Part shown: positions 33,810 to 43,713 of the stretch, piece after piece | Position numbering within the stretch: the first letter of the stretch is position 1 | Layout: each line of letters begins with the position of its first letter | Source: Drosophila persimilis | Lineage: Eukaryota; Arthropoda; Insecta; Diptera; Drosophilidae | Direction of reading: 5' to 3' | Length of the DNA: 64,000 nucleotides | NCBI RefSeq assembly: GCF_003286085.1 | Contig: NW_020825321.1 | Location: 2,232,001 to 2,296,000, forward strand | Notes under the pieces: model-generated | The model's database searches: none | Told to the model about the DNA's origin: nothing | What the model saw: the letters and a program-made list of their open reading frames with translations, nothing else | Made by a program: the position numbers and the translations under genes

Positions 33810-35272
33810 TTACCTTTTACTACTACGAGTACTTCTGGTCTCTTTTGGAGTCATTCCTGAGTCTTGCTCTTCTGACTCAATTCCAGCTAATTGACAAATT
33901 TTAGTTATAGGTCGTTTTATCAACCCGTCTTGATGTTTTATAGTTACTACTCTGACTCTATCGTCCCTACCTTTATGTATTTCTTCTATTTTTCCCAAAG
34001 GCCATCTAGCTGGGTGATAGGTTTCATCTTTTATTAATACAATCTGTCCTGTTTTAATATTCTGCATTCCTATTTTCCATTTATTTCTTTGTTGCAGTGT
34101 GTGCACAAAATCTTCTTTCCATTTAATCCAAAATTCTCTTTTCATTTTCTGAATTAATCTCCATCTATTCAGATTCCCGATTTTTTTCCTCTGAAATTGT
34201 CTCCATCGGGCCAAATATTGGCCTTCCAATTATAAAATGACCTGGTGTTAATTCATCCAGATCGTCAATATCATTTTTAGCTACATACAAAGGGCGTGAA
34301 TTTAGTACCGCATCAATTTGACATAATAGAGTTGCCATTTCCTCATAGGATAAATTATTGTCCCCAATTACCCTTTTTAAGTGAATACCAAATACCTCCG
34401 AAGTGAGGTCCTGCCGGGGGAATAAAATGCCACTCGATCTGTTCTCTTTCTAATATTGGAACCACTTTTATGTTGTCTTTGAGGGCTTTTTGCTACTCCT
34501 CGTCTAATTTGCGCGAAGCTCCCACAAAGTTAGTTCTATTATCGGAAAAAATTTTTGCACATTTTCCTCTTCTTGAAAAAAATCTTCTAAGTGCAGCTAG
34601 AAATGCATCTGAAGTAAGATCGCTGACTACTTCCAAATGAATAGCTTTTGTCGCCATGCATACGAATACGGCAATAGATCCCTTATAGGATTTCTGCCAC
34701 CGGTTTTTAGAGCATCGGATATGGTAAGGCCCGGCGAAGTCTATACCTGTATTTGTAAACGGGTGCGACATTGTAGCTCTGTGTTTCGGCAGATTTCCCA
34801 TAATTTGTTCTGCAGTATTCTGTCGATACCTAGCACAGGTGACACACTCTTTAAGTTTTTTCTTTAAGCAATTTCTTAGCCCAAATATCCAAAACTTTCG
34901 CTGGATATAGTTTCGCATTAGATTAATTCCACCGTGCAATGTTTCTTTATGTGCATTCTTGATAATTAAAGACGTCAAGTGACACTTATCTAAAATCAAA
35001 GGATGTTTAACCTCAAATTCCGCGTTGGAGTTTTTCAATCTACTTCCAACTCGTAACAATCCGTCTTTATCTAAGAACGGATTTAAGCTTAATAGTTAAT
35101 TTTTTGTTTCTATTTCCTTTTTATTAATTAGGCTAGCTATTTCGGAACCGAATTGGATAGCTTGTTGTTGTTTTACTATTAATACTTTGGCGCTCTTAAT
35201 CTCCTTCACTGTCAAAAATGAAGGAAATTCTTTCTTTTTGGTTTTGATTTGAATAAACCTCAATACATATGC
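33810..35272 (-). pseudogene. element H integrase
   Basis: Minus strand. The RNase H-integrase linker is followed by LRVGSRLKNS and the N-terminal zinc region (HKETLHGGINLMRNY, CVTCARYRQN), the core with TGIDFAGPYH, TKAIHLEVVSDLTSDAFLAALRRF and SDNRTNFVGASRKL, the block FIPPAGPHFGGIW, and the C-terminal domain VLIKDETYHPARWPLGKI (about 34000). The stretch after GGIW that carries the catalytic Glu is partly deleted and out of frame, and stops fall around 34230-34490. Confidence 0.8.
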
Positions 35273-35643
35273 TGTTCGGAGCAGAACCCAGCCGATTAGC
35301 TGCCTGCCGAATAGCACCTAATTCTTGGCCCTCAGCCGCTTATTTTGTTTGTTACTGATGTCTATGTCACTCATTTGTTTGTTAAAGCTTTGCGCTTGCT
35401 TGCCCTGCTAAACGCTCTCTGCCAGCTCGCTCTTCGCTATCTCCGCTTTGCGTCTGCCTACCGACGTCGGCCGAGCGAAGCTGCGCTTAGCGATCGGAGC
35501 GGCAATGTAAAGGGCAGGCAAGCCACACTTGCAATTTGGATGTCACGCATTAAAGAACATATCGCAATTTTATTTCTGCGCCGAGTTTTATTTAATTGGA
35601 ATAATTAGTCGGCCGATTGGGGATAAAAAACATTATCTCCACA
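35273..35643 (+). repeat. BEL-LZ copy 2, 5' LTR
   Basis: TGTTCGGAGCAG...TTATCTCCACA, 371 bases. Confidence 0.95.
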
Positions 35644-35650
35644 TAAAATT

Positions 35651-35669
35651 TGGTGACCCCGACGTGATC
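35651..35669 (+). promoter_or_regulatory. primer-binding site (tRNA-Trp) of BEL-LZ copy 2
   Basis: TGGTGACCCCGACGTGATC, seven bases after the LTR, is fully complementary to the tRNA-Trp 3' end as remembered. Confidence 0.85.
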
Positions 35670-36005
35670 TCTGAGTTGCAGTGTCAATTAATTATCATTC
35701 GCGATCGACATTCGTTAGCCTTAACAAATTTTCGGCGGTTAAGCACAATTCGGTGCTAAAACATAATTACATACACCTACATACACGCATTGCTGGCTAT
35801 TAATTTCTCTGTCGCGACAATTCGGTCAGTGCAGTGCAGCGAACTCACTAATACAAACAAGCTGAGTACAAAGCGGAATCGGACAGCTCGCACAGCCGCA
35901 CAGCTAAAGGCATTAGCTGTAATCCCTTTGCTTTCGGTTCCCACGTTTATACGTATACAGGGTGTTTTTTTCGGTCGTGCTGAGTGACTCTTTTAAAACC
36001 TCAAC

Positions 36006-38138
36006 ATGGCAGCACCTGAGCCTACCAATGTCGCGAACGCAGCAATGCCGAGTGATGTAGATTTCTACAGGCACAAGGCCGAGTCCATCGCGCGCCAACT
36101 AAAGGCCATGGATCGCTTTCTCACCAAGGAAGAGCTTGCCGAGTTAGATGAGGCAGAACTTCAAGCTCGCTTAGAGCAAATCGAGCGAATGAATGCGGAT
36201 TTCGATGCCGCTCAAACGAGCCTTGAAAGGTTGGATTTCCTGCAGTTAGCCCATGATGCCCGGCTGGACTTTGCGAATGTTTATGTCAAGGTTAGGTCCA
36301 GGCTGTCGCGGGAGTTGATGGCTGCTCGCACGGTAAATGTTGCCAATTCAACAGCTCGGCATACTCTCGAGGGGAATTCGTCGTTGTTCGCCTATAATAG
36401 TATAGGCCGTTCTCGAATGCCCGAGTTGCAGCTTCCGCGATTCGGTGGGAACTACATGGATTGGCCAGAATTCCACTCGATGTTCTCGACAATGGTGCAC
36501 AAAGACCATCGTATCCCAATCATCGAAAAATTCCAATATCTTCGTGGATGTCTAGATGGTGCTGCGCTGGATACGATTCGTTCCTTGGAACTTTCTGAGG
36601 AGAATTACGACAAGGCGTTGAATTTGCTAATGTTGCGATTCGATAATAAACTGTTACATTTTCAGGCACACGTCAAGGCTATTTTCGGGCTGCAAGGGGT
36701 GGAGAAGGGCTCAGCTATCGGCTTGCGCGCGCTCAGCGACAAAATCAATTCGCACTTGCGTGCACTTCAGACCTTGGCGACCCCGCAGGAGATTTCCGAT
36801 GGGTTGCTGATCTTCATCATAGGCACGAAACTGGACCACAAAACAAAAGAGAAATGGGAAGAGAACTTGCCGACGTCAGGATTGCCTCGGTGGTCAAGCA
36901 TGGCCTCATTTTTGGAAGCGAGATGTCGGATGCTGGAGAATTTGGGATCAGCCATGGCAACAAGTCCTAGTCAACAGGTGGGAGAAGACAAACCTGTCAC
37001 CCTTATCACCTCCAGTAACGACCATCCTAACCCCATATGTAACCATTGCAATTCCTCCGAGCATTACATATCTAGATGTCAGGCATTCCTGAATCTCTCT
37101 GCGTTTGAAAGATACAAAGAAGCAAAGAAGAGCCGCTTGTGTTTGAACTGCCTCAACAAAGGCCATGAATTGCAGAGGTGCAGGTCAGGACTTTGCAGGC
37201 ATTGCCAGGCCAAACATCACACGCTACTCCACATTCCATCGGGAACTGGTGCTTCATCTTCCTCTTCACCGGCCGAGGAATCGATCCAGCAAGAGGCCGC
37301 GACTGTGCTTCTAGCAAGCGGGTGTTCTAGCCCTCCCCCCTCGATCCAGAAATCTCAGCCTAGCCAGAACGTGTTGCTACCTACTGCCCTCGTCCATGTA
37401 ACAGATCGTTATGGTGCACTTATCCCATGTCGTGCCATTTTGGATTCTGCGTCACAGGCAAACTTTGTAACATCTAGACTTGCTGATCAGTTGCAGTTGG
37501 ATCATCGCTCGTCTTATGTTCACATCTCTGGAATCGGAGATTCCATTCTACCTTCGAGCAAGTCTGTACATATAGTTGTACAATCCCAGGACGCAAGCTA
37601 TCGAGCTTCCTTCGCTGCAATTGTCACCAACTCAATTACGGAAATGCAGCCTAACTTCGGCCTAGACGCAAAGGATGGGCCCATGCCGAATAATCGAAAA
37701 CTAGCTGATCCTAATTTCTCCAAGCCCCAACGTATCGATCTGTTGATAGGTGGTGGTTTGTTCTTCGATTTAATGTGCGTCGGACAGATTCGACTATCAG
37801 ACCAATTGCCAACATTGCAGGAGACAAAACTTGGTTGGATAGTGTCAGGAAGCATTGATAGCTCGGAGAATAAGCGTGCAGTTTTAGCCGCTTTTGAAAA
37901 TTCCTCCTCCATCTCTAATGACGATTTTCGGCCCACAACGCTGGAGTACCAAAACTTAGAGCAGCAATGCAGGAAGCAGCTGCTCGAGTGCCAGGTGCAA
38001 GTGGAAAAACTGCGATCGGAGAATCAGGAACTGCAGCGCGAACTTTTCGATATATTAAAAACCTACATATCCACGCTAAATGAAATTCAACTTTCAACAA
38101 TTTCTACATTGCCAAATTTCCTGCCATTGGAAAAATAG
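36006..38138 (+). CDS. Gag-protease with C-terminal leucine zipper (710 aa)
   Basis: The only long intact frame in the window. ATG in good context (tcaacATGG) at 36006, 362 bases past the LTR. Residues 1-110 are helical and charged; 138-300 are BEL gag (PELQLPRFGGNYMDWP, LRALSDKINSHLRALQTL); zinc knuckles are CX2CX4HX4C at 345-358 and 379-392 and CRHCQAKHHTLLH at 397-409; a Ser/Pro linker follows; the aspartic protease active site is AILDSASQ with Asp480; FGLDAKDGP and LIGGGLFF lead to WIVSGS at 611-616. BEL pol would go on to RT; here residues 646-682 form a leucine zipper (C655, L659, C662, V666, L669, N673, L676, L680 at core positions) and the protein ends FLPLEK. Likely role: particle and RNA packaging, with the zipper adding an oligomerisation or tethering surface (inference). 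Confidence 0.85.
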   Translation: MAAPEPTNVANAAMPSDVDFYRHKAESIARQLKAMDRFLTKEELAELDEAELQARLEQIERMNADFDAAQTSLERLDFLQLAHDARLDFANVYVKVRSRLSRELMAARTVNVANSTARHTLEGNSSLFAYNSIGRSRMPELQLPRFGGNYMDWPEFHSMFSTMVHKDHRIPIIEKFQYLRGCLDGAALDTIRSLELSEENYDKALNLLMLRFDNKLLHFQAHVKAIFGLQGVEKGSAIGLRALSDKINSHLRALQTLATPQEISDGLLIFIIGTKLDHKTKEKWEENLPTSGLPRWSSMASFLEARCRMLENLGSAMATSPSQQVGEDKPVTLITSSNDHPNPICNHCNSSEHYISRCQAFLNLSAFERYKEAKKSRLCLNCLNKGHELQRCRSGLCRHCQAKHHTLLHIPSGTGASSSSSPAEESIQQEAATVLLASGCSSPPPSIQKSQPSQNVLLPTALVHVTDRYGALIPCRAILDSASQANFVTSRLADQLQLDHRSSYVHISGIGDSILPSSKSVHIVVQSQDASYRASFAAIVTNSITEMQPNFGLDAKDGPMPNNRKLADPNFSKPQRIDLLIGGGLFFDLMCVGQIRLSDQLPTLQETKLGWIVSGSIDSSENKRAVLAAFENSSSISNDDFRPTTLEYQNLEQQCRKQLLECQVQVEKLRSENQELQRELFDILKTYISTLNEIQLSTISTLPNFLPLEK

Positions 38139-38197
38139 CGGTTCTGCCCCTTCAGGATGGATCTGTTGAAAGCCTTTGCCTTCCAACGGGGGGTGAA
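38139..38197 (+). other. ancestral pol C-terminus remnant and polypurine tract
   Basis: Shifted by one frame relative to the 710-codon ORF, the sequence reads IAVLPLQDGSVESLCLPTGG and runs into the LTR. This matches the end of BEL pol, for example LCLLPLKDAVESQASNGG in element F. It shows that the region between protease and this point was removed from a full-length ancestor. The purine tract aacggggggtgaa abuts the LTR. Confidence 0.75.
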
Positions 38198-38565
38198 TGT
38201 TCGGAGCAGAACCCAGCCGATTAGCTGCTTGCCAAATAGCACCTAATTCTTGGCCCTCAGCCGCTTATTTTGTTTGTCACTGATGTCTATGTCACTCATT
38301 TGTTTGTTAAAGCTTTGCGCTTGCTTGCCCTGCTAAACGCTCTCTGCCAGCTCGCTCTTCGCTATCTCCGCTTTGCGTCTGCCTACCGACGTCGGCCGAG
38401 CGAAGCTGCGCTTAGCGATCGGAGCGGCAATGTAAAGGGCAGGCAAGCCACACTTTCAATTTGGATGTCACGCATTAAAGAACATATCGCAATTTTATTT
38501 CTGCGCCGAGTTTTATTTAATTGGAATTAGTCGGCCGATTGGGGATAAAAAACATTATCTCCACA
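38198..38565 (+). repeat. BEL-LZ copy 2, 3' LTR
   Basis: 368 bases. Compared with the 5' LTR: c/t, g/a, t/c and g/t substitutions and loss of one ATA. Confidence 0.95.
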
Positions 38566-39146
38566 TATGCAATGACTCTTTCTAGTTTATGCATACACGA
38601 ATATTTTTGTAATAATTCACAAAAAATGTTATTTTTTGCTATTACCATTGTTGTGCTCACAACTAATTTTTCTTCAATTTCCTCTTTTGGCCAATGTTTC
38701 TTAGATTTCGCCAACCATTGAGGCCCTTTCCACCAAATCTTAAAATCTTTTAGCTTATCTGCACTAATTCCCCTTGATGCTACATCTGCTGGATTGTCTT
38801 CAGTTCTAACGTGTCCCTATTTAATTTCCTTAATCTTTCTTACTTCGTCAGTTCGACGCCTGATAAACTTGTCTTTATTGTCTCCATTCTTTATCCAGGC
38901 TAGAGTAATAGTAGAATCACTCCAGGCATAACACTCTACATTACTTCCAACCGCTACTTTCACCTGTTGAATTAATTTTGCCAGAAGATGTGCTGCACAA
39001 AGTTCTAATTTTAGAATAGTTTTCCGATTCTTCTTCGGGTTAACTTTGCTTTTGCTGGCTATTATAATTGTAGAACTATCTACCTTGGCATACACTACGG
39101 CAGCATAAGCCTTTTCGGATGCATCGGCAAACCCATGAATTTGCAT
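38566..39146 (-). pseudogene. element H RNase H
   Basis: Minus strand continuation of element H pol: IHGFADASEKAYAAVVYAKV, ILKLELCAAHLLAKLI, CYAWSDSTITLAWI and, after an in-frame stop near 38817, NPADVASRGIS. This is the BEL RNase H with its DASE and SDS blocks. BEL-LZ copy 2 interrupts the frame at its left end. Confidence 0.8.
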
Positions 39147-39194
39147 CGACTTATTGTGCTGAGAATTTAGCCATCTCGGTATCCGAATGCTCTC

Positions 39195-40998
39195 TTACTC
39201 TGTTAAACTATTTTTAAACGAATTCCATTCCCGAGTATCCTGTTCTGATAATTCTTCATCCCAATTTTTGTCTGCTAGCCAAAGTTTTTGAATAAACAAT
39301 TTTCCGACAAGTGTCACTGGAGACAACCAGCCTAAGGGGTCATACATCTTGGCTATGGTAGATAATACTATTCTTTTGTTATTTTTCTTAATTGATTCAT
39401 AGTGGAAATTGAACCTAAACTCGTCTTTAACCGGTTCCCATTGTAGTCCTAATGTTTTGACGGATTCATTCTCCTCAATGGTTAATACTTTATTTTCTTG
39501 GTCATCTCTAATGCCTTCTATAATTTCTGGGATATTTGTTATCCACTTTCTCAAGTTAAACCCAACCTTATTAAACTCCCGGGTAACTTCCTTTACATGC
39601 TTTTTAGCATCCAGTATCGTGTCGGCACCTGTCATCAGGTCGTCCATATAAAAATCATTCTTTATGATTTCCCTAATTGCTTGATTTTTGCAATTATCTG
39701 CTATTGCAACAAGCACCCTGGTTGCTAAGTAGGGTGCTGAAGCTGTACCGTACGTAACGGTTGTAAGTTTATAATCTTTTAACTTTTCTTTTGGATTATC
39801 CCTGCAAATTATATGCAAATATTGTTGATCGTCTTTATCAACATTAATTTGCCGGTACATTTTTTCAATGTCCGCAGATATTTCAAATGGCCATTTACGC
39901 CATTTCACCATAATATCGAAGATATCTTTTTGGACCCTTGGTCCAACCCACATGATATCATTTAAACTTTTATTGTTTGTGGTTTTTGCTGAAGCATCGA
40001 AAACCACCCTCAGCTTTGTCGTTAGACTGGAATCTCTTATGACTCCTTGATGGGGTAAATAATATTTCCCATCTTTTTTGGACTCTACCATATGTCCTAA
40101 GATTTTATATTCATGCATGAACTTTACATAATTTTCTTTTAATGTTTTATTATTGCTGAGCTTTCTTTCTAAACTATAAAATCGCGCTATCGCTTGGGGT
40201 TTTGAATCTCCTAGATCCTTTTCTTTTTTAAATGGTATTTTAACTACATACCTACCATTCTCATCTATTCTTGTTGATTCCAAGAAATGCTCCTCGCACA
40301 CATCTTCTTCTACGTCATTCTTTTCACTTTCCAATTCCCAGAACCGCTCTAAGTCCCCAACTTCAATTGTTGTCGCCACAATAAATTTATCACCTTTTGA
40401 TTTGGTGCAACCGGATATAATCCATCCGAATTCTGTATTTTGTCCAAGTAGTCCGTCTATTTTTACTACTCCGTCTTTTAAAATATGGGTATACAAATCT
40501 ATCCCAATTATTACATCTACTCTACTTGGTTTGTTAAAGTTAGGGTCTGCCAACACATAATCTTGCCACTTAGTTTTATCAATATTGAAAGACTTTAATG
40601 GTAAAGCTTTCAACAGTTTCGGAAGAATAATTGCTTCAATATTCAGAGGACCTTTATTATAATCACGAGATTTTACCGATAAAGTAACTTTGTGCTTTGA
40701 AGTGCAACACCTCGGTGTTCGCTCTTTTTCGTACTAAGTTTAATATTTGCGCAGCTTCTTCTGAAATTATGGTACATTGCGACCCACAATCAATGAGAGC
40801 TCTAAGGTTTTGATAGCCACCATTCCTTGCCCTTACTTTTATAAGTGCTGTGGCTAAGAACGCTTGTTCTTTTGTCAAGCAAGTGTTAACATTTTCCCTC
40901 TTTTCGTAGTGAATATGGAGCATCGTATGATGAGGTTTTTTACAAATCCCACATAAAATTTCAGAAAAGCATTTCTTATACATCAGCATTTTGTGCAA
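39195..40998 (-). pseudogene. element H protease and RT
   Basis: Minus strand. Last knuckle CGICKKPHHTMLHIH, protease active site RALIDCGSQ (Ser of DSG replaced by Cys), then after a short frame loss near 40613-40660 a 472-codon frame: DPNFNKPSRVDVIIGIDL, FGWIISGC, then RT with LTTKLRVVFDAS, ISADIEKMYRQI, catalytic YMDD (in NDFYMDDLMTGAD) and VLSTIAKMYDPLGWLSPV. The frame ends at 39195, just before RNase H. The RT domain looks complete. Confidence 0.8.
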
Positions 40999-41954
40999 AG
41001 GCGCTGTTTTTTAATAAACTCGCCTCTATCTATCGGACTGATTCCCTTAAACTTATAGCAGTGAATTATGGTATGTCCTGCCATTTTACATAACGGACAA
41101 TTTTCTTTTATTTTACCATATTGCACTACTTTTTTCAACGGTTTCCACTGTTTATCCTGCGACGTGTAAAGAGAAGTGTACCGTTGTTCTAAAAATTCCA
41201 CTACATCTGGCAATGCTTGGATCTCTTTTGTCCTTTTTATATGACTTTCATATAATTTTAAGGTATTTTTGTTGAATTTTTTCAACACAATGTGCACATC
41301 AACTTCTTCTGTTAAATGTGACTTTAATTTAATTAAATGTATTGACTCATTTATAGAATCAGAAAACCATTTAATATGTTTCGCTGAATCGTGATCTAGC
41401 ATTGGTAAGTCTAGTAAACGATTCAGCTGATCCGAAAAAATTTTTCGCTTATTTTCATACCGCTTGGTCAGCAATTCCCAAGCGGCATTATAATTCTCCA
41501 GCGGCCCAGTTAAAAGGTGAGCTACCAAACTCCGTGCCTCACCCTTTATCGCGATTTTCAAATAATTTAATTTTAGAGATGTACTCAGACTATCTCTGTT
41601 ATAAATTAATTCACAAAATATTTGGGAAAAGCCGTCCCACTCTTTTTCTTCTCCCGAGAATGTGGGTACTTCCACTTTCGGAAGATCAGGCAAATCGATA
41701 TCTTCTTTTTTTACCGTTGCCCCTTTAGTATCCATGCTGTTTTCTTCAGCTATGGTTTGCATCCTAACTTCTAGGTTGCTCAACATGTTTTGAGTATCAA
41801 ATTCCAAATCTCCGATCTGGTTGTCGAAGCTGTCGTATGTTTCATAGCTATGATAATACTCCTCAATTTTTGAGCTCAGTCTTTTACTGAGGAACTCAAT
41901 TTTTTCTTTTCTCATTCTACACTCTCCCATTTTAGCCTGATCAAACCTTTGCAT
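40983..41954 (-). pseudogene. element H gag, second frame
   Basis: Starts MQRFDQAKMGECRMRKEK at an ATG overlapping the end of the upstream frame by 14 bases. Contains the BEL gag core (VEVPTFSGEEKEWDGFSQIF, LEQRYTSLYTSQ) and the first knuckle CPLCKMAGHTIIHC, and ends in RLCTKC within the next knuckle, where a single-base frameshift passes to the protease frame. Confidence 0.75.
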
Positions 41955-42357
41955 GGTTTTTCTCTAAATATGTCCTCAGGTTTTCCACTATTCTGACGAT
42001 TTCCTCAGATACTTTTTCTATGCTATTGTCAATTTTGGGCTCTATGTCTTCCTTCAAAGTTCCAGTCTCCACTGATTGTAACATTGTTTTTTCTACCTTC
42101 CCTTTCGTTAATGTTTCATTATTTTTTGACTCTACATACTTTTTATGTATGTCCTCTATGTGTTTAATCATTTTTTCGTACTGCTGATCGACTACTCCAT
42201 ATGTTAACAGTGCAGAATTATTGCCTGTAACTTTGTTTTTAAGGTCTCCTAACCTTTGGATTACATCGCTGTTCAAATGACCAGCTTCAATCTTTTTAAT
42301 CTCCCTTGCTATCGCTGCTTGAGCCTCTAATAGCTTAATTATTTGTTCCGACAACAT
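41941..42357 (-). pseudogene. element H gag N-terminal frame
   Basis: A 138-residue, charged, largely helical protein (MLSEQIIKLLEAQAAIAREI...) between the leader and the gag core. Either the N-terminus of gag cut off by a frameshift at its end, or a separate small ORF that overlaps the next one (the ATG of the second frame lies inside its last codons). I favour a frameshift because BEL gags usually have such a coiled N-terminus in the same frame. Confidence 0.6.
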
Positions 42358-42427
42358 CTTAGTTAAATTTTTTTTTTACTTTTACTTAATTAGGCTTAAA
42401 AAAAATTTGAAATATGAGACTTAGCTG

Positions 42428-42660
42428 ATGAATTCTGCTTCTGCTGTTGTTGTTACTGCTGCCTCTGAAGTCGCTGCTGCTGATACCGCTGTTGCTGCTG
42501 CTCGCGTTGCCTCTGCTTACGTCGCTGCTGCCGATACCGCTGTTGCTGCTGCTGGTGTTGCCTCTGCTTACGTCGCTGCTGCTGATATCGCTGTCGCTGC
42601 TGCTGGTGTTTCCTCTGCTTACGTCGCTGCTGCTGATATCGCTGTCGCTGCAGTTATTGT
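42428..42660 (-). repeat. 51-base minisatellite rich in CTG in the element H leader
   Basis: About four units of 51 bases (best at 42477-42650), each containing gctgctg, gatatcgctg or gataccgctg, and gcctctgcttacgtc. It lies upstream of the gag start of element H, so it is in its RNA leader. Confidence 0.85.
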
Positions 42661-42841
42661 TGCTGGCACAGTGGGCACACACAAACCCATTTATATATTT
42701 ATTTTTCACAGTCACAGTTATTTGCAACTTTTTTTTCCAATTCTAGCCATTAAGCACTTTCGATGTTTCGGATTATTATTTTTTCTCTTTCGATGTTCCG
42801 GCCTCGAAAACGCCACCGTCGCGAAAATTTTTTTTTTCAAT

Positions 42842-43064
42842 TACAATAGATATACATATTTCGTTATCTATTAAATACAGCCTGTCCAGCTCGTATTTTT
42901 CAAAATTATTAATTGAAACTTCCGTTTCAATAATTTTTATTTATTTTTTTTGTATTCTCCAATCACAATAGATATACCCAGTTATCTATTAAAAATACAG
43001 CCTGTTTAGCTCGTATTTTTCCAAATTATTAATTGAAACTCTCGTTTCATTAATTTATTTTATA
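42842..43064 (-). repeat. 123-base tandem duplication in the element H leader
   Basis: Two diverged units containing aatagatata...gttatctatta, cagcctgt, agctcgtattttt and aattattaattgaaact, starting near 42842 and 42965. Each contains an inverted pair gaaactt/gtttcaat able to form a hairpin. Confidence 0.75.
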
Positions 43065-43202
43065 CTCTGTTCCTTCCCATAGGAGGGAAATCAAAGTTTT
43101 TTATTTTGCTACCTTTAGTTGTCAGTGAACTAGACACTTGTTCAGTCTCAAGAAAGCTGGTTTAACTCCGTGCTCTTACCACAGGGGGAAACAACGGAGA
43201 GT

Positions 43203-43214
43203 CTCGAAGGACCA
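43203..43214 (-). promoter_or_regulatory. primer-binding site (tRNA-Tyr) of element H
   Basis: Minus strand TGGTCCTTCGAG, three bases inside the LTR, is complementary to the last 12 bases of tRNA-Tyr. Confidence 0.7.
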
Positions 43215-43217
43215 ACA

Positions 43218-43713
43218 TGTTAAGACCTTAAAAGAAAAGTCTAGACATTTGCGAGTTGAGTTGTAAATTCAAACTAAATTTTATTCTTAAAATCAGAGCC
43301 TTATATGTGATTTGACAATAAGGTAGGAGGTACAATTTGGTAGTCTATAATTATCGTTAGACCTACGCAGAGGATACACTTCACTGAGGGTGTCTATTTG
43401 AGTACATGCTTACATTAGTTTTATTTTAGGACCGCATTTGTTAAGTGTTTTCTCCACTTGTGTTTTGTTGTCGTATTAATGGGTTACAGATCTCTGTTTA
43501 CACCAGTGCAGTCATAACTTGTCTACTTTATGTGATTTCTTTAGAGTTCGGTGTTGTTACATGAGTGAATGGGTACAATAATCTATTTATGTTTAAACAT
43601 TCTGCAAGGGGCCGAAAGTGGCATTGTATTGACGATAATATGTTCATGTTAGAACATTCTGCAAGGGGCCGAAAGTGGCATTGTATTGACGATAATATGT
43701 TCATGTTTGAACA
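43218..43713 (-). repeat. element H 5' LTR
   Basis: 496 bases. Two mismatches to 32659-33154, both inside the 57-base units. Confidence 0.9.

Larger units (their letters stand above)
35273..38565 (+). mobile_element. BEL-LZ copy 2, complete compact BEL/Pao element
   Basis: A complete 3.3 kb element inside element H with an exact 5-base duplication TATGC (35268-35272 and 38566-38570). It contains 371- and 368-base LTRs (about four substitutions and one 3-base indel between them by eye), a perfect tRNA-Trp primer site, one uninterrupted 710-codon frame, the last bases of an ancestral pol, and a polypurine tract. It lacks RT, RNase H and integrase and must rely on a partner supplying them. The partner was not found in the window. 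Confidence 0.9.
32659..43713 (-). mobile_element. BEL/Pao element H with env
   Basis: A minus-strand BEL element with 496-base LTRs, a tRNA-Tyr primer site, gag in two frames, protease, RT, RNase H, integrase and the C-terminal end of an env-like gene. Its length without the nested BEL-LZ copy 2 is about 7.8 kb. It lies in the 3' LTR of element E with duplications GTAAG (32654-32658) and GTAAC (43714-43718). The two LTRs differ at two positions by eye, so insertion was recent relative to the decay in neighbouring elements. Confidence 0.85.

Noticed and set aside
42428..42874. Plus-strand Ala/Val-rich and Leu-rich frames, like an antifreeze or low-complexity protein
   Set aside because: Created by the 51-base CTG minisatellite in the element H leader; all three frames are open for that reason.
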